Of a DNA stretch of 64,000 nt, positions 35,703-45,351 are shown in pieces (position 1 is the first letter of the stretch; each line of letters begins with the position of its first letter). Source of the stretch: Ideonella paludis (lineage in GTDB: Bacteria > Pseudomonadota > Gammaproteobacteria > Burkholderiales > Burkholderiaceae_C); the NCBI RefSeq assembly GCF_018069865.1, contig NZ_JAGQDG010000006.1, forward strand, positions 248,001-312,000. Reading direction: 5' to 3'. The notes under the pieces are model-generated. The model was not told the DNA's origin. It ran no database searches and saw only the letters and a list, made by a program, of their open reading frames with translations. A program made the position numbers and the translations under genes.

Positions 35703-37206
35703 CAGCTTCACCGGCTTTGCCAGCGACGCGGCAGAAGTCGGACTGAACCCGCTCGAAGCGGGCCAGGAGATCGACGGTTTCAAGCTCGAAGAGCGCTTGC
35801 ACCAAGGCGGCATGGCCACACTCTGGCGGGTCTCCATCCTGCCCGACACACCGCAAGGCGCCAAGCTGGCCGCTAAGGTGACGCCGGGCATGCCGCTGAT
35901 CATGAAGGTGCCACGCATCAAGGGCGGCGAGGACCCCGCCACCATCGTGGGCTTCGAGGTCGAGCGCATGATCATGCCCACGCTCACGGGGCCGCATGTG
36001 CCCAAGTTCGTGGCCAAGGGTGACTTCACCCGCCAGCCCTTCATCGTGATGGAGCACATCCCCGGCGCGAGCCTGCGGCCCCGGCTGGATGACGCGCCAC
36101 TGTCGCTGGACGAGGTGGTGGAACTGGGCTCGCGGGTAGCCGCGGCCCTGCACGAGCTGCACCGTCAGCATGTGGTGCACCTGGACATCAAGCCCAGCAA
36201 CATCCTCTTCCGGCCGGACGGCACTGCCGTGCTGATCGACTTTGGCCTGTCGCGACACGACCACCTGCCCGACCTGCTGGACGAAGAGTTCACCCTGCCC
36301 ATGGGCACCGGGCCCTATATGTCGCCCGAGCAGGTGCAGTTTGTGCGGAATGACCCGCGCTCTGACCTGTTTGCCCTGGGCGTGATGCTCTATCACCTGA
36401 CCACCGGTGAGCGGCCCTTCGGGGCGCCCAACTCCGTGCATGGCTTGCGCAAGCGCTTGTTTGTCGAAGCCGTGCCACCGCGTGCCATTCGCCCGGACTG
36501 CCCACCCTGGCTGCAAGAGGTCATCCTCAAGTGCTTGGAGGTCAAGCCCGAGAACCGTTATCAGAGCGCGGCGCAGTTGTCACTGGCCCTGCAAGACCCG
36601 ACGCAGATCCCGCTGACCAAGCGGGCCGAGCGCATGACCCGCAGCGGCGCCCTCACTCGCCTGAAGCGCTGGTTCTTTGCCATTGGCTCCGAGCCGGAGA
36701 CGCGCGGCGTCAGCGCGACCCAGGTGGTCAACCAGAACCCCATCATCATGGCGGCGGTGGACGTTGAAAACGCGGCGCCCGAGCTGATCGAAAAACTCCG
36801 CGAGACCGTCAGCCGCATTGTGCTGACCGAGCCCGGCGCACGCCTGGCCTGCGTCAGTGTGATGAAGATTGCCCGCATTGGCATGGACGAGCTGACCGAC
36901 GAAAAAGGCCAAAGCGTGCACGTCAAGCAACTCATCAGCCTGAAGCACTGGGCCCGCCCCATCAGCAAGTCGCTCAATCTGCAAGACGGCCGGCTGACCT
37001 TTCATGTGCTGGAAGCACCCGACGCTGCCTCGGCGATCGTCGAGTTTGCACGCCGCAACCAGGTGGACCACATCGTCATGGGCGCACGCGGCCAGTCCGC
37101 CCTGCGCCGCTACCTGGGCAGCGTCTCTTCCCAAGTCGTGGCGGAAAGCGATTGCACGGTGACCGTGGTGCGCGCCAGTGCCCCCACCGAAGACGCGGGC
37201 CAATGA
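35692..37206 (+). CDS. Ser/Thr protein kinase fused to a universal stress protein domain
   Basis: The 504-residue cytoplasmic protein has a Hanks-type kinase domain at about residues 28-302: Gly-loop LHQGGMATLWRV, ATP-binding Lys72 (IMKVP), catalytic loop HLDIKPSN (Asp165), DFG at 183-185 and SPEQ at 211-214. A linker (about 303-345) leads to a UspA domain (347-497) ending with the nucleotide-binding GARGQSALRRYLGS motif. No membrane segment or PASTA domain is seen. Such kinase-USP fusions occur in proteobacteria, but their substrates are not established as far as I know. The ATG at 35692 lies inside the phosphatase gene. Confidence 0.92.
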   Translation: MDSNSFTGFASDAAEVGLNPLEAGQEIDGFKLEERLHQGGMATLWRVSILPDTPQGAKLAAKVTPGMPLIMKVPRIKGGEDPATIVGFEVERMIMPTLTGPHVPKFVAKGDFTRQPFIVMEHIPGASLRPRLDDAPLSLDEVVELGSRVAAALHELHRQHVVHLDIKPSNILFRPDGTAVLIDFGLSRHDHLPDLLDEEFTLPMGTGPYMSPEQVQFVRNDPRSDLFALGVMLYHLTTGERPFGAPNSVHGLRKRLFVEAVPPRAIRPDCPPWLQEVILKCLEVKPENRYQSAAQLSLALQDPTQIPLTKRAERMTRSGALTRLKRWFFAIGSEPETRGVSATQVVNQNPIIMAAVDVENAAPELIEKLRETVSRIVLTEPGARLACVSVMKIARIGMDELTDEKGQSVHVKQLISLKHWARPISKSLNLQDGRLTFHVLEAPDAASAIVEFARRNQVDHIVMGARGQSALRRYLGSVSSQVVAESDCTVTVVRASAPTEDAGQ

Positions 37207-37541
37207 GCGCGCAAGACAACCCTTGTGTGGGCTGCGGTGCGTGCTGCGCCAGCTTCCGCGTGGACTTTGCGCGCCAAGAGCTGCTCAGCGAAGGCGGCAG
37301 CGTGCCGGACGGCCTGACGGTCGACTTGAACGACTGGACCTGCCGCATGCGCGGCACCGACCATGCGCAGCCGCGCTGCGCCGCACTGACCGGCCAGGTG
37401 GGCGTCAACGCCCAGTGCGGCATCTATGAGTGGCGCCCCGGCCCCTGCCGGGAGTTTGGCGCGCTGTCGCCCCTCGGACGGGGCGATGAGGCCTGCGCCC
37501 GGGCACGCCAGCGTCACGGCATGGCCCCTCTGCCCGGCTAA
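37203..37541 (+). CDS. YkgJ family Cys-cluster protein
   Basis: The 112-residue protein starts MSAQDNPCVGCGACCASFRVDF; the CxxCxxCC cluster with downstream Cys residues (DWTCRMRG, PRCAAL, AQCGIYEWRPGPCREF) is typical of the YkgJ family of predicted zinc- or iron-chelating proteins. Function unknown. The start overlaps the kinase stop by ATGA, so phosphatase, kinase and this protein form one coupled set. Confidence 0.9.
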   Translation: MSAQDNPCVGCGACCASFRVDFARQELLSEGGSVPDGLTVDLNDWTCRMRGTDHAQPRCAALTGQVGVNAQCGIYEWRPGPCREFGALSPLGRGDEACARARQRHGMAPLPG

Positions 37542-37627
37542 CCCGCCGCCACGTTCACCCCGTGTTTTCCCTGGGTGTTGGGGGCAACCGACACCATGAG
37601 GCAGCCATTGGCGCTAACTTCGCGCCC

Positions 37628-38272
37628 ATGGATAAATACTTTAGTTGTCAACTAATTGACATCAGCCCGCCGGTGCGCACCGGCTCGCCGGTGTTCCCTG
37701 GCGACACGGCCTATCAGCAGCAATGGGGTGCCACCATTTCACCGGGCTGCCCGGTGAATGTGGCCAGCCTGACCCTCTCGCCGCATGTGGGAGCCCATGC
37801 AGACGCGCCGCTGCACTATGACCCGCAAGGGCCCTCCATTGGCCAGGTCGACCTGACACCGTATCTGGGCCCCTGCCGCGTCATCCATGTGATGGGCTGC
37901 GGCCCTTTGATCGAGCCCCAACATCTGCAGCATGCCTGGGCGGATTTGCCACCACGCGTGCTGGTGCGCAGCTACATCCGGCAGCCGCAAGACCACTTTG
38001 ACACTGCCCTGCCCGCTTTCGCGCCCGAGACCATCACCGCGCTGGCCGATGCGGGCGTGCTGCTGGTGGGCATCGACTCGGCCAGCGTGGACCCGGCCGA
38101 CAGCAAGACCCTGCCCAGCCACCAAGTGCTGCGCCAGCGGGGTTTGCGCGTGCTGGAAAACCTGCTGCTCGATGACGTGGCTGAGGGCGACTATGAGCTG
38201 ATCGCCCTGCCCCTGAAATTGATGGAGGCCGACGCGTCGCCCGTGCGGGCGGTGCTGCGACCCCTGGCTTGA
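37628..38272 (+). CDS. kynB: Kynurenine formamidase (arylformamidase)
   Basis: KynB hydrolyses N-formylkynurenine in tryptophan breakdown. The 214-residue product contains DISPPVRTGSPVFPGDT, the metal-binding SPHVGAHADAPLHYD, GIDSASVDPADSKTLPSH and the C-terminal DYELIALPLKL, all matching KynB. The ATG at 37628 is the only usual start upstream of the conserved core; it lacks a clear ribosome binding site. The next bases are AT-rich and palindromic. It heads the kynB-kynU-kynA operon. Confidence 0.94.
   Translation: MDKYFSCQLIDISPPVRTGSPVFPGDTAYQQQWGATISPGCPVNVASLTLSPHVGAHADAPLHYDPQGPSIGQVDLTPYLGPCRVIHVMGCGPLIEPQHLQHAWADLPPRVLVRSYIRQPQDHFDTALPAFAPETITALADAGVLLVGIDSASVDPADSKTLPSHQVLRQRGLRVLENLLLDDVAEGDYELIALPLKLMEADASPVRAVLRPLA
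37641..37655. promoter_or_regulatory. kynB: MarR-like palindrome inside kynB codons 5-10
   Basis: TTAGTTG-T-CAACTAA is a perfect 15-base palindrome in an AT-rich patch that stands out against the GC-rich surroundings. It looks like a binding site of a MarR-type repressor and could block kyn operon transcription. No such regulator gene is nearby in the window. Confidence 0.4.
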
Positions 38273-38288
38273 AACTTGAAAGACAGCG

Positions 38289-39569
38289 ATGACACTCACA
38301 CGACAAGACTGCCTGGCGTTGGACGCCGCCGACCCCCTGGCGCCGTTGCGCGCCCAGTTCCAACTGCCTGAGGGCGTGAACTACCTCGACGGCAACTCGC
38401 TCGGCGTGCTGCCGCGCAGCACCGGTCAGCGGGTGGCCGAGGTGATCCAACAAGAATGGGGCGAAGGCCTGATCCGCAGCTGGAACAGCGCTGGGTGGAT
38501 CACCCTGCCGCAGCGCGTGGGCGACAAGGTCGGCCGCCTGGTGGGCGCCCAGCCGGGCGAGCTGGTGGTGGCTGACTCCACCTCCATCAACCTCTACAAA
38601 GTGCTGAGTGCGGCGCTCAGCATCGCCCGCGTCAATCACCCCGAGCGCAAGGTCATCCTCTCTGAGCGCAGCAACTTCCCCACCGACCTCTATATCGCTC
38701 AGAGCCTGGCCGCTCAGCACGGCATGACGCTCAAGCTCACTACGGCCGAGCAATTGGCCCAAGACCTGAGTCAGGACGTGGCGGTGCTGATGCTGACCCA
38801 TGTGAACTACCGCAGTGGCCGCATGTTCGACATGGCCAGCGTCACCGCCCAGGCCCATGCCGTGGGGACGCTGACGGTGTGGGACCTGGCGCACTCGGCC
38901 GGCGCCGTGCCGGTCGACCTCAACGGCGCGCAAGCCGACTTCGCCATTGGCTGCGGCTACAAATACCTGAATGGTGGCCCGGGCGCTCCGGCCTTTGTCT
39001 GGGCCCATGCACGCCACGCCGACCGCTTCTGGCAGCCGCTCTCGGGCTGGATGGGCCATGCCCATCCCTTCACCTTCGACACCCAGTACGCCCCAGCCGC
39101 AGGCATCTCGCGCTATCTCTGCGGCACTCCGGCCGTGCTGGCCATGTCGGCGCTGGAGTGCGGCGTGGACACTTTGCTGGCCGCCGAGCCGCTGGGCGGC
39201 ATGGCGGCACTGCGGGCCAAGTCGCTGCAGTTGACCGACCTGTTCATCGCCCAGGTGCGCGAGCGCTGCGCGGGCCACGCCCTGCCGGTGGCCACGCCGC
39301 CCGCGCACAGCGAGCGCGGCAGCCAGGTCTCTCTGGCCTGCCCTGAACACGGCTACGCCGTGATGCAAGCCTTGATCGCGCGTGGTGTGATCGGCGACTT
39401 CCGCGCCGGCGACGGCACCGCCGCCGAGCCCGACTTGCTGCGCTTTGGCTTCACGCCGCTGTATGTGCGCTTTGTGGATGTGTACGACGCGGTCACGGCG
39501 CTGGCCACGGTGCTTGACAGCGGCGAATGGCGTGAAGCCCGCTTCAACCAAAAAGCCGCAGTGACCTGA
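38289..39569 (+). CDS. kynU: Kynureninase
   Basis: The PLP enzyme splits kynurenine into anthranilate and alanine. Diagnostic segments are [28 protein letters not shown], the PLP-contact [14 protein letters not shown] and the Schiff-base lysine in [16 protein letters not shown] (Lys225). The length of 426 residues is normal. It follows kynB by 16 bases and precedes kynA by 11. Confidence 0.96.
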   Translation: MTLTRQDCLALDAADPLAPLRAQFQLPEGVNYLDGNSLGVLPRSTGQRVAEVIQQEWGEGLIRSWNSAGWITLPQRVGDKVGRLVGAQPGELVVADSTSINLYKVLSAALSIARVNHPERKVILSERSNFPTDLYIAQSLAAQHGMTLKLTTAEQLAQDLSQDVAVLMLTHVNYRSGRMFDMASVTAQAHAVGTLTVWDLAHSAGAVPVDLNGAQADFAIGCGYKYLNGGPGAPAFVWAHARHADRFWQPLSGWMGHAHPFTFDTQYAPAAGISRYLCGTPAVLAMSALECGVDTLLAAEPLGGMAALRAKSLQLTDLFIAQVRERCAGHALPVATPPAHSERGSQVSLACPEHGYAVMQALIARGVIGDFRAGDGTAAEPDLLRFGFTPLYVRFVDVYDAVTALATVLDSGEWREARFNQKAAVT

Positions 39570-39580
39570 AGGAGCGCGCC

Positions 39581-40465
39581 ATGACTTGCCCTTATCACGC
39601 CCCTCACAAGGGCCCTGAAGCTGCGCCCACCGGTGCGGAAGCCATCGTCCACGAAGAAGGCGCACAGCTCGATTTCTCGAGCAGCATGACCTACGGCGAT
39701 TACCTGCATCTGGACGAAGTGCTGAGCGCCCAGCACCCGCTCTCACCCGATCACAACGAGATGCTGTTCATCGTGCAGCACCAAACGAGTGAGTTGTGGA
39801 TGAAGCTGATGCTGCACGAGCTGCGTGCCGCCGTCAGCCACTTGGCGCAAGACGAGCTGCCGCCGGCTTTCAAGATGCTGGCCCGCGTCTCCAAAATCAT
39901 GGAGCAACTGGTGCACGCCTGGGACGTGCTGGCCACCATGACGCCGCCTGAGTACTCGGCCATCCGGCCCTATCTGGCGCAAAGCAGTGGCTTTCAGAGC
40001 TGGCAGTACCGCTGCATTGAGTTCAGCCTGGGCAACAAGAATGCCGCCATGCTCAAGCCCCATGCGCATCGGCCCGACCTGCTGGCCCCGGTCGAGCAAG
40101 CCTGGCGCGCCCCGTCGCTGTACGACGAAGCGCTGCGCTTGCTGGCCCGCCGCGGCATTGCCGTGCCGCGCAGCCACACCGAGCGCGACTGGACCCAGCC
40201 CTACACCGCCAGCCCCGAGGTTGAGGCCGCCTGGCTGCAGGTCTATCGCAACCCCCAGGCTCATTGGGACCTGTATCAACTGGGCGAGGAGCTGACCGAT
40301 CTAGAAGACGCCTTCCGCCTCTGGCGCTTCCGCCACCTCACCACCGTGCAGCGCGTCATTGGGGTCAAACGCGGCACCGGCGGCACCGGCGGCGTGAGCT
40401 ACTTGCGCAAGATGCTGGACGTGGTGCTGTTCCCTGAGATCTGGGAGCTGCGAACCGACTTGTAA
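39581..40465 (+). CDS. kynA: Tryptophan 2,3-dioxygenase
   Basis: The heme enzyme opens the indole ring of tryptophan to give N-formylkynurenine. The 294-residue sequence has [15 protein letters not shown], the active-site stretch [29 protein letters not shown] and [21 protein letters not shown] with the distal loop. The first 20 residues carry three Cys/His positions not typical of the core. It completes an operon that would turn tryptophan into anthranilate. Confidence 0.96.
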   Translation: MTCPYHAPHKGPEAAPTGAEAIVHEEGAQLDFSSSMTYGDYLHLDEVLSAQHPLSPDHNEMLFIVQHQTSELWMKLMLHELRAAVSHLAQDELPPAFKMLARVSKIMEQLVHAWDVLATMTPPEYSAIRPYLAQSSGFQSWQYRCIEFSLGNKNAAMLKPHAHRPDLLAPVEQAWRAPSLYDEALRLLARRGIAVPRSHTERDWTQPYTASPEVEAAWLQVYRNPQAHWDLYQLGEELTDLEDAFRLWRFRHLTTVQRVIGVKRGTGGTGGVSYLRKMLDVVLFPEIWELRTDL

Positions 40466-40624
40466 ACCGGCGGCTGCCCAAGGGATGCGACCGTTCAAGC
40501 GCGCTGGGTAGGGACTCCCCTATTTGCACCCCCGCGCTGCCGCCGCTGCTCCTAGAATCCGCGCTTCACCCGCACACCTGCCACCCGCTTTCACCCAAGG
40601 CGGTGGCCCAACGGAAGCCTGACC
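40466..40624 (+). other. Intergenic region before the aminopeptidase P gene
   Basis: This 159-base gap holds no gene I can support. A possible -10, TAGAAT, is at about 40553-40558, but no matching -35 is seen. GGAAG seven bases before the next ATG is its ribosome binding site. Confidence 0.4.
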
Positions 40625-42439
40625 ATGGACACCCGCACCGCCCCCGCCCGCCTTCGCATTGCCCGCTTGCGCGAGGCCCTGCAAGCCCACCACCTGCACG
40701 GCGTGCTGGTGCCCTCCAGTGACCCGCACATTTCCGAGTATCTACCCGGCCACTGGCAGGGGCGTGAGTGGTTCTCGGGCTTCAGTGGCTCGGCCGGCAC
40801 CTTGGTGGTCACCCTGACAGACGCCGCCCTGTTCGCCGACGGCCGCTACTGGGAGCAAGCCGAGCGCGAGCTGCAAGGCAGCGGCATTGAGCTGGTCAAG
40901 ATCCCCACGGGCGCTGCGGTGCACCACCTCGACTGGATCGCCAGCCACCTGAAGACCGGCGAGACCCTGGGCGTGGACGGCATGGTGCTGGGCCTGGCCG
41001 CGGCACAGCAATTGCGCGCCGCCACCGACCGTGCAGGCATTGTGCTGCGCACCGACCTGGACCCTCTGGCCAGCGCCTGGGACGAGCGCCCTGCCCTGCC
41101 CGCCGCGGCCATTTATGACCACGTGGCGCCTTATTCACCCATGAGCCGCGCGGCCAAGCTCGACATCGTGCGTGCCGGCATGGCCCAGCATGGCGCGACC
41201 CACCACTTTGTCTCGACGGTGGACGACATTGCCTGGATCACCAACCTGCGCGGCTCGGACGTGGACTACAACCCCGTCTTCCTGGCGCACTTGCTGGTCA
41301 GCACCACAGGCGCCACGCTCTATGTCGGCGCGGGCAAAGTGCCTGCCGCCTTGGCGGCCCAACTGGCCAACGAGGGCATCACCCTGGCCGACTATGCCCA
41401 AGCCAGCAGCGGCTTGGCCGCATTGCCACGCGACGCCCGGCTGCTGATCGACCCCCGCCGCGTCACCCTGGGCCTGCGCGAAGCCGCCGCCCAAGGTGTG
41501 ACGTTGATCGAGGCCATCAACCCCAGCACCTTGGCCAAGAGCCGCAAGACGGCTGAAGAAGCGGCCCACATCCGCGAAGCGATGGCCGAAGACGGCGTGG
41601 CCATGTGCCACTTCTACGCCTGGTTCGAAAAGGCCAAGGCCAGCGGCGAGCGCATCACCGAGATCACCATCGACGAGAAGCTCACCGCCGAGCGCGCCCG
41701 CCGCCCCGGCTTTGTGGGCCTGTCCTTCCCCACCATTGCCGGCTTCAACAGCAACGGCGCCATGCCGCATTACCGCGCTCTGCCCGAGCTGCACTCGGTC
41801 ATTGAGGGCAATGGCTTGCTGCTGATCGACTCTGGCGGCCAGTACCTGGGCGGCACCACCGACATCACCCGCGTTTGGCCCGTGGGCACCATCACGGCCG
41901 ATCACCGCCGCGACTTCACCCTGGTGCTCAAAGGCACGCTCAACCTGAGCCGTGCCCGCTTCCCCAAAGGCACACCCTCGCCCATGCTGGACAGTCTGGC
42001 CCGCGCGCCGCTGTGGGCCGAAAGCCTGGAGTACGGCCACGGCACCGGCCATGGCGTGGGCTATTTCTTGAACGTGCACGAAGGCCCGCAAAGCATCAGC
42101 AAGGCCATCCCCGACGCCCACATGGCCATGCTGCCCGGCATGATCACCTCCATCGAGCCCGGTCTCTACAAGCCCGGCCGCTGGGGGGTGCGCATCGAGA
42201 ACCTGGTACTCAATGTAGAAGCGCCCAGCAGCGAGTTCGGCGACTTCCTGCAGTTCGAAACCCTGACGCTGTGCCCCATCGACACCCGCTGCATCGACAT
42301 GAGCCTGATGCGCGCCGATGAAATCGCTTGGCTCAACCAGTACCACGCCATGGTGCGCGAGCGCCTGGCCCCGCGCCTGCAAGCCCCCGAGGACCGCGCC
42401 GCGCTGGCTTGGTTGATGGAGCGCACGGCCGCCATTTGA
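40625..42439 (+). CDS. M24B aminopeptidase P family protein (Xaa-Pro aminopeptidase)
   Basis: The 604-residue protein has the three-domain build of the large aminopeptidase P (two creatinase-like N-terminal domains, then the pita-bread catalytic domain). Metal ligands are visible in LLIDSGGQYLGGTTDITR (two Asp), GHGTGHGVGYFLNVHEGP (His), SIEPG (Glu) and ENLVLN (Glu). It removes N-terminal residues before proline, here from cytosolic peptides because no signal peptide is seen. The gene stands alone after kynA and ends at a bidirectional-looking hairpin. Confidence 0.94.
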   Translation: MDTRTAPARLRIARLREALQAHHLHGVLVPSSDPHISEYLPGHWQGREWFSGFSGSAGTLVVTLTDAALFADGRYWEQAERELQGSGIELVKIPTGAAVHHLDWIASHLKTGETLGVDGMVLGLAAAQQLRAATDRAGIVLRTDLDPLASAWDERPALPAAAIYDHVAPYSPMSRAAKLDIVRAGMAQHGATHHFVSTVDDIAWITNLRGSDVDYNPVFLAHLLVSTTGATLYVGAGKVPAALAAQLANEGITLADYAQASSGLAALPRDARLLIDPRRVTLGLREAAAQGVTLIEAINPSTLAKSRKTAEEAAHIREAMAEDGVAMCHFYAWFEKAKASGERITEITIDEKLTAERARRPGFVGLSFPTIAGFNSNGAMPHYRALPELHSVIEGNGLLLIDSGGQYLGGTTDITRVWPVGTITADHRRDFTLVLKGTLNLSRARFPKGTPSPMLDSLARAPLWAESLEYGHGTGHGVGYFLNVHEGPQSISKAIPDAHMAMLPGMITSIEPGLYKPGRWGVRIENLVLNVEAPSSEFGDFLQFETLTLCPIDTRCIDMSLMRADEIAWLNQYHAMVRERLAPRLQAPEDRAALAWLMERTAAI

Positions 42440-42461
42440 TCGGCGCTGCCCCTGACGCAAC

Positions 42462-42483
42462 AAACCCGGCCTTGGCCGGGTTT
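42462..42483. terminator. Terminator hairpin between convergent genes
   Basis: The 10-bp perfect stem AAACCCGGCC / GGCCGGGTTT has a 2-base centre and is followed by GCGCGTT on the plus strand and by GTTGCG on the minus strand. It can serve both the aminopeptidase gene and the convergent DUF6600 gene, though the U-tracts are short. Confidence 0.7.
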
Positions 42484-42510
42484 GCGCGTTCTGGGTGGCC
42501 CCTCTGGCCC

Positions 42511-44589
42511 TCAGTTCAGCGGGTTGCCCCGGCGTGCACCGGGCTCCTTCTCTTCTTGGCGGCGAGGCTGGGGCTGCTCACGGTTGAGCGGGTTGCCATT
42601 GGCTGAGGGCGCAGGGCGCGGCTCAGGCGGCCGCACCATCTGCACCTCCGCTTGGCGCGGCGGCTGCACCGGCATGGGCCGCGCCTCTGGGGCGGGCTGG
42701 GGCGGCATCACGCGCTGCGGCTCGGGCCGGGGCATCTCCACCACCCGCGGCGGGTTGGGCAGGGCACGAGGCACCTCTACGCGTGCAGGCTCAGTGCGCG
42801 GAGCCTCCACGGCCAAGCCGGGTCGCGTTGGGTTGGTGAAGCTCGGCGCCACCGGTGCGGGCACGGGGCTGGCGGGCGGCTGCACCACCTGCACCGGCGC
42901 GGTGCCGCGCGGCACCTCCGGACGGACGACACCGTTGCTCCTGCGCTCACCGATGGCCGCGGCACGGTCTGCGGCCACGGCATCACGTTCGCCCTGGGTT
43001 TCATAAGGCGGGCGCAGAACCTGGGCTTGCGCCTGGGGCACCGCGCTGACTGGCTTGGCAAAAGGCGGCGCCACAGTGGCTGGCGCCACGGTCACCGCCT
43101 GCGGTGTGGTGCCAGGTGCCACTGCGCCCCCCCCCTGCGGCTGAGTGGGGGCCATCAAGGCCGGGCCAGTCTGCACCCCCACGGGCCGCAGCGTGACAGC
43201 GCCCGGCGCCGTCGGCGACACATTCACCGCCGGGCGAGCTGAGGGTTGGCTGACCGGCGTCACGGCGGCTGCAGCCGCCGACAAGCCAGCGGGCACAGGG
43301 GGCGCCACGGTCACCCACTGAGGGCCTTCACCCGGGCGGCCACGGCCACGCATCACTTCTTCTGCAGGGCGCGGCGCCACACTGCCCACCTGGGTGGCCG
43401 CCAAGGCATTGCTGGGCACGACGGAGACCCCCCCGGCCACGCCTTGGTTGGTGTACATCACTGGCTGCCCTGGCGGCGGCACGGGCCGCGTCGGGTTGGG
43501 CACGTATGGGGTGTTGATCGCATGCACATAACGCGGGGTGTAGCCGTAGTAAGGCTGGTAGTACTCACGCGGCGCCAGTGGCACCCAGCCCACACTCGGG
43601 CCGATGCTCAGGCTGACGCTCAGGTGAGAGCCGCCGACCCAAGCCACCATGGCGGGTGCATACACCGGGCGGCGCACATAAGCGCCCGGCACCCAGCACC
43701 ACGAGCCGCCCCAGAAGGCCCACCGGCCGTAATGGAAGGGTGCAAAACCCCAAGGTGCGTTGTCCACCCAGGTCCAGCCCCAAGGCGCCACCCAGGTCCA
43801 GCGGCCATCTCGATACGGGGCCCAACCGCTGCGCACGGTGGTGGGCACCCAGATGGTGCCGTACTCGGGGTGGCGGTCCCAGCGGCCATAGCGGTCCAGG
43901 TCCTCCACACCCGTCATCTCCGGCAGCGCGGGGCGGCCAGACTGCGCATAGCTCGGCGGGCGCAGGTCTTCGGTCTTGGCCCAGCGCTCAAAGTCGTCAC
44001 CGGGCAAGGTGGCCCAGCTGTAATGAGTGGCTTGGCTGCGCTGGTCCACCCAGAACTCGGCGCGCTGGCCGTTGCTGAGCGTTAGCACGCTGTCCCGGGC
44101 GTCAAAGCGCATCTCACCGTTGTAGACGGCCGCAAAACTGCCCCGGTCGGAGTGGTCCACGCGGTAAAGCCCCGTGGTGCGCGGCGAAAAGCGGCCCACG
44201 CTGGTTTGCAACTGCACTTCGTCCACCACTTCATGCTCGCGCACCCGCACGCTGACCCCGCCGGCACGGACCAGCAGCTCAATGCGCTCGTCGTCCAGGC
44301 GCAGCACTTCCATGTCAGTGCGCTCATCGAGCCGAATCGTGGAAGACCCCACCTGGACGACCAAGCGGCCGTTGGCGTCGGTGGCCAGGCGCTCACCGCT
44401 GGTCAGCGGGCGGTTCAGCACCGCAGAAGTCCATTCCTTCTGGCCGCGCTCCAGCAGCCATACCTGGCCCTTGGTTTCGGCCAAGCGGCCCACCCGCCCT
44501 GGGGGGTCGTCCACCGCACGCGCCGCGCCAGCACTTAGCACCAGCGCACTGGCCAGCAAGGTCCACAAAAAAACAGCTTTGGTTCGCAT
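42511..44589 (-). CDS. Secreted FecR/DUF6600-type protein with Pro-rich C terminus
   Basis: The 692-residue protein has a Sec signal peptide (MRTKAVFLWTLLASALVLSAGAARA, likely cut after residue 25). A FecR-like domain follows (VWLLERGQKEWTSA to FWVDQR), then Trp/Tyr-rich repeats such as WAPYRDGRWTWVAPWGWTW and FAPFHYGRWAFWGGSWCWV typical of DUF6600. The last 300 residues are very rich in Pro, Ala, Val and Gln, probably disordered. Family members are exported and of unknown function; a cell-envelope role is likely. Short upstream neighbour: def. Confidence 0.88.
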   Translation of the reverse strand: MRTKAVFLWTLLASALVLSAGAARAVDDPPGRVGRLAETKGQVWLLERGQKEWTSAVLNRPLTSGERLATDANGRLVVQVGSSTIRLDERTDMEVLRLDDERIELLVRAGGVSVRVREHEVVDEVQLQTSVGRFSPRTTGLYRVDHSDRGSFAAVYNGEMRFDARDSVLTLSNGQRAEFWVDQRSQATHYSWATLPGDDFERWAKTEDLRPPSYAQSGRPALPEMTGVEDLDRYGRWDRHPEYGTIWVPTTVRSGWAPYRDGRWTWVAPWGWTWVDNAPWGFAPFHYGRWAFWGGSWCWVPGAYVRRPVYAPAMVAWVGGSHLSVSLSIGPSVGWVPLAPREYYQPYYGYTPRYVHAINTPYVPNPTRPVPPPGQPVMYTNQGVAGGVSVVPSNALAATQVGSVAPRPAEEVMRGRGRPGEGPQWVTVAPPVPAGLSAAAAAVTPVSQPSARPAVNVSPTAPGAVTLRPVGVQTGPALMAPTQPQGGGAVAPGTTPQAVTVAPATVAPPFAKPVSAVPQAQAQVLRPPYETQGERDAVAADRAAAIGERRSNGVVRPEVPRGTAPVQVVQPPASPVPAPVAPSFTNPTRPGLAVEAPRTEPARVEVPRALPNPPRVVEMPRPEPQRVMPPQPAPEARPMPVQPPRQAEVQMVRPPEPRPAPSANGNPLNREQPQPRRQEEKEPGARRGNPLN

Positions 44590-44719
44590 GGCGAGATTCT
44601 CCTTAGGCGCCTAACGCGCCAACCCCTTCGCACGGCGACGGGCTTTACACCGAGCAACGCGCCTGACGCCCGACAGGGCAGGCTCAATCCAAGTCCAGCA
44701 GTGCCCGCGCTGGTGGGCG

Positions 44720-45271
44720 TCAGTCGTCCGACGCTGGATCCAGACCAGGGAAAAGCACCTCGGTAAAGCCCAAGAGCGTCAAATCGCGCATGCGCGTGGG
44801 ATAAAGCCGCCCGATCAGATGGTCGCACTCGTGCTGCACCACCCGGGCATGAAAGCCCTCGGCCTCCCGTTCAAGGGGCTGCCCCTGCGGGTCAAAGCCG
44901 CTGTAGCGTATGCGCCGAAAGCGCGGCACCTGCCCGCGCAGCCCCGGCACCGAGAGGCACCCCTCCCAGCCCAACTCTTCCTCGGGCTCGCCGTTCGGGC
45001 CAGCCAAGGGGGTGATCACCGGGTTGATCAACACCGTGCGCGGCACCGCCGGCGCATCGGGGTAGCGCTCATTGCGCTCAAAGCCAAAAATCACCAGCTG
45101 CAAGTCCACCCCAATCTGCGGCGCCGCCAAGCCCGCCCCGTTGGCTGCCGCCATGGTCTCGAACATATCGGCAATCAGCGCATGCAGCTCGGGCGTGTCA
45201 AACGCAGTGACGGGCTGAGCGACGCGCAAGAGGCGAGGGTCGCCCATTTTGAGGATGGGGTGGGTGGGCAT
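44720..45271 (-). CDS. def: Peptide deformylase
   Basis: The enzyme removes the formyl group from nascent proteins. The three motifs are present: [23 protein letters not shown] and the metal-binding [11 protein letters not shown]. The 183-residue length and a slightly long loop ([15 protein letters not shown]) suggest the def2-type copy rather than the fmt-linked one, since no fmt is adjacent. The start at 45271 fits [15 protein letters not shown]; upstream codons overlap the opposite GNAT gene's leader. Confidence 0.93.
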   Translation of the reverse strand: MPTHPILKMGDPRLLRVAQPVTAFDTPELHALIADMFETMAAANGAGLAAPQIGVDLQLVIFGFERNERYPDAPAVPRTVLINPVITPLAGPNGEPEEELGWEGCLSVPGLRGQVPRFRRIRYSGFDPQGQPLEREAEGFHARVVQHECDHLIGRLYPTRMRDLTLLGFTEVLFPGLDPASDD

Positions 45272-45351
45272 GAGACGATTATCTGCGGCGGAGTGAGGCC
45301 CGCACCACCCCGCTATCATCCCCCGCACCCCAGCCCTCTCTTTGCCCCGCC

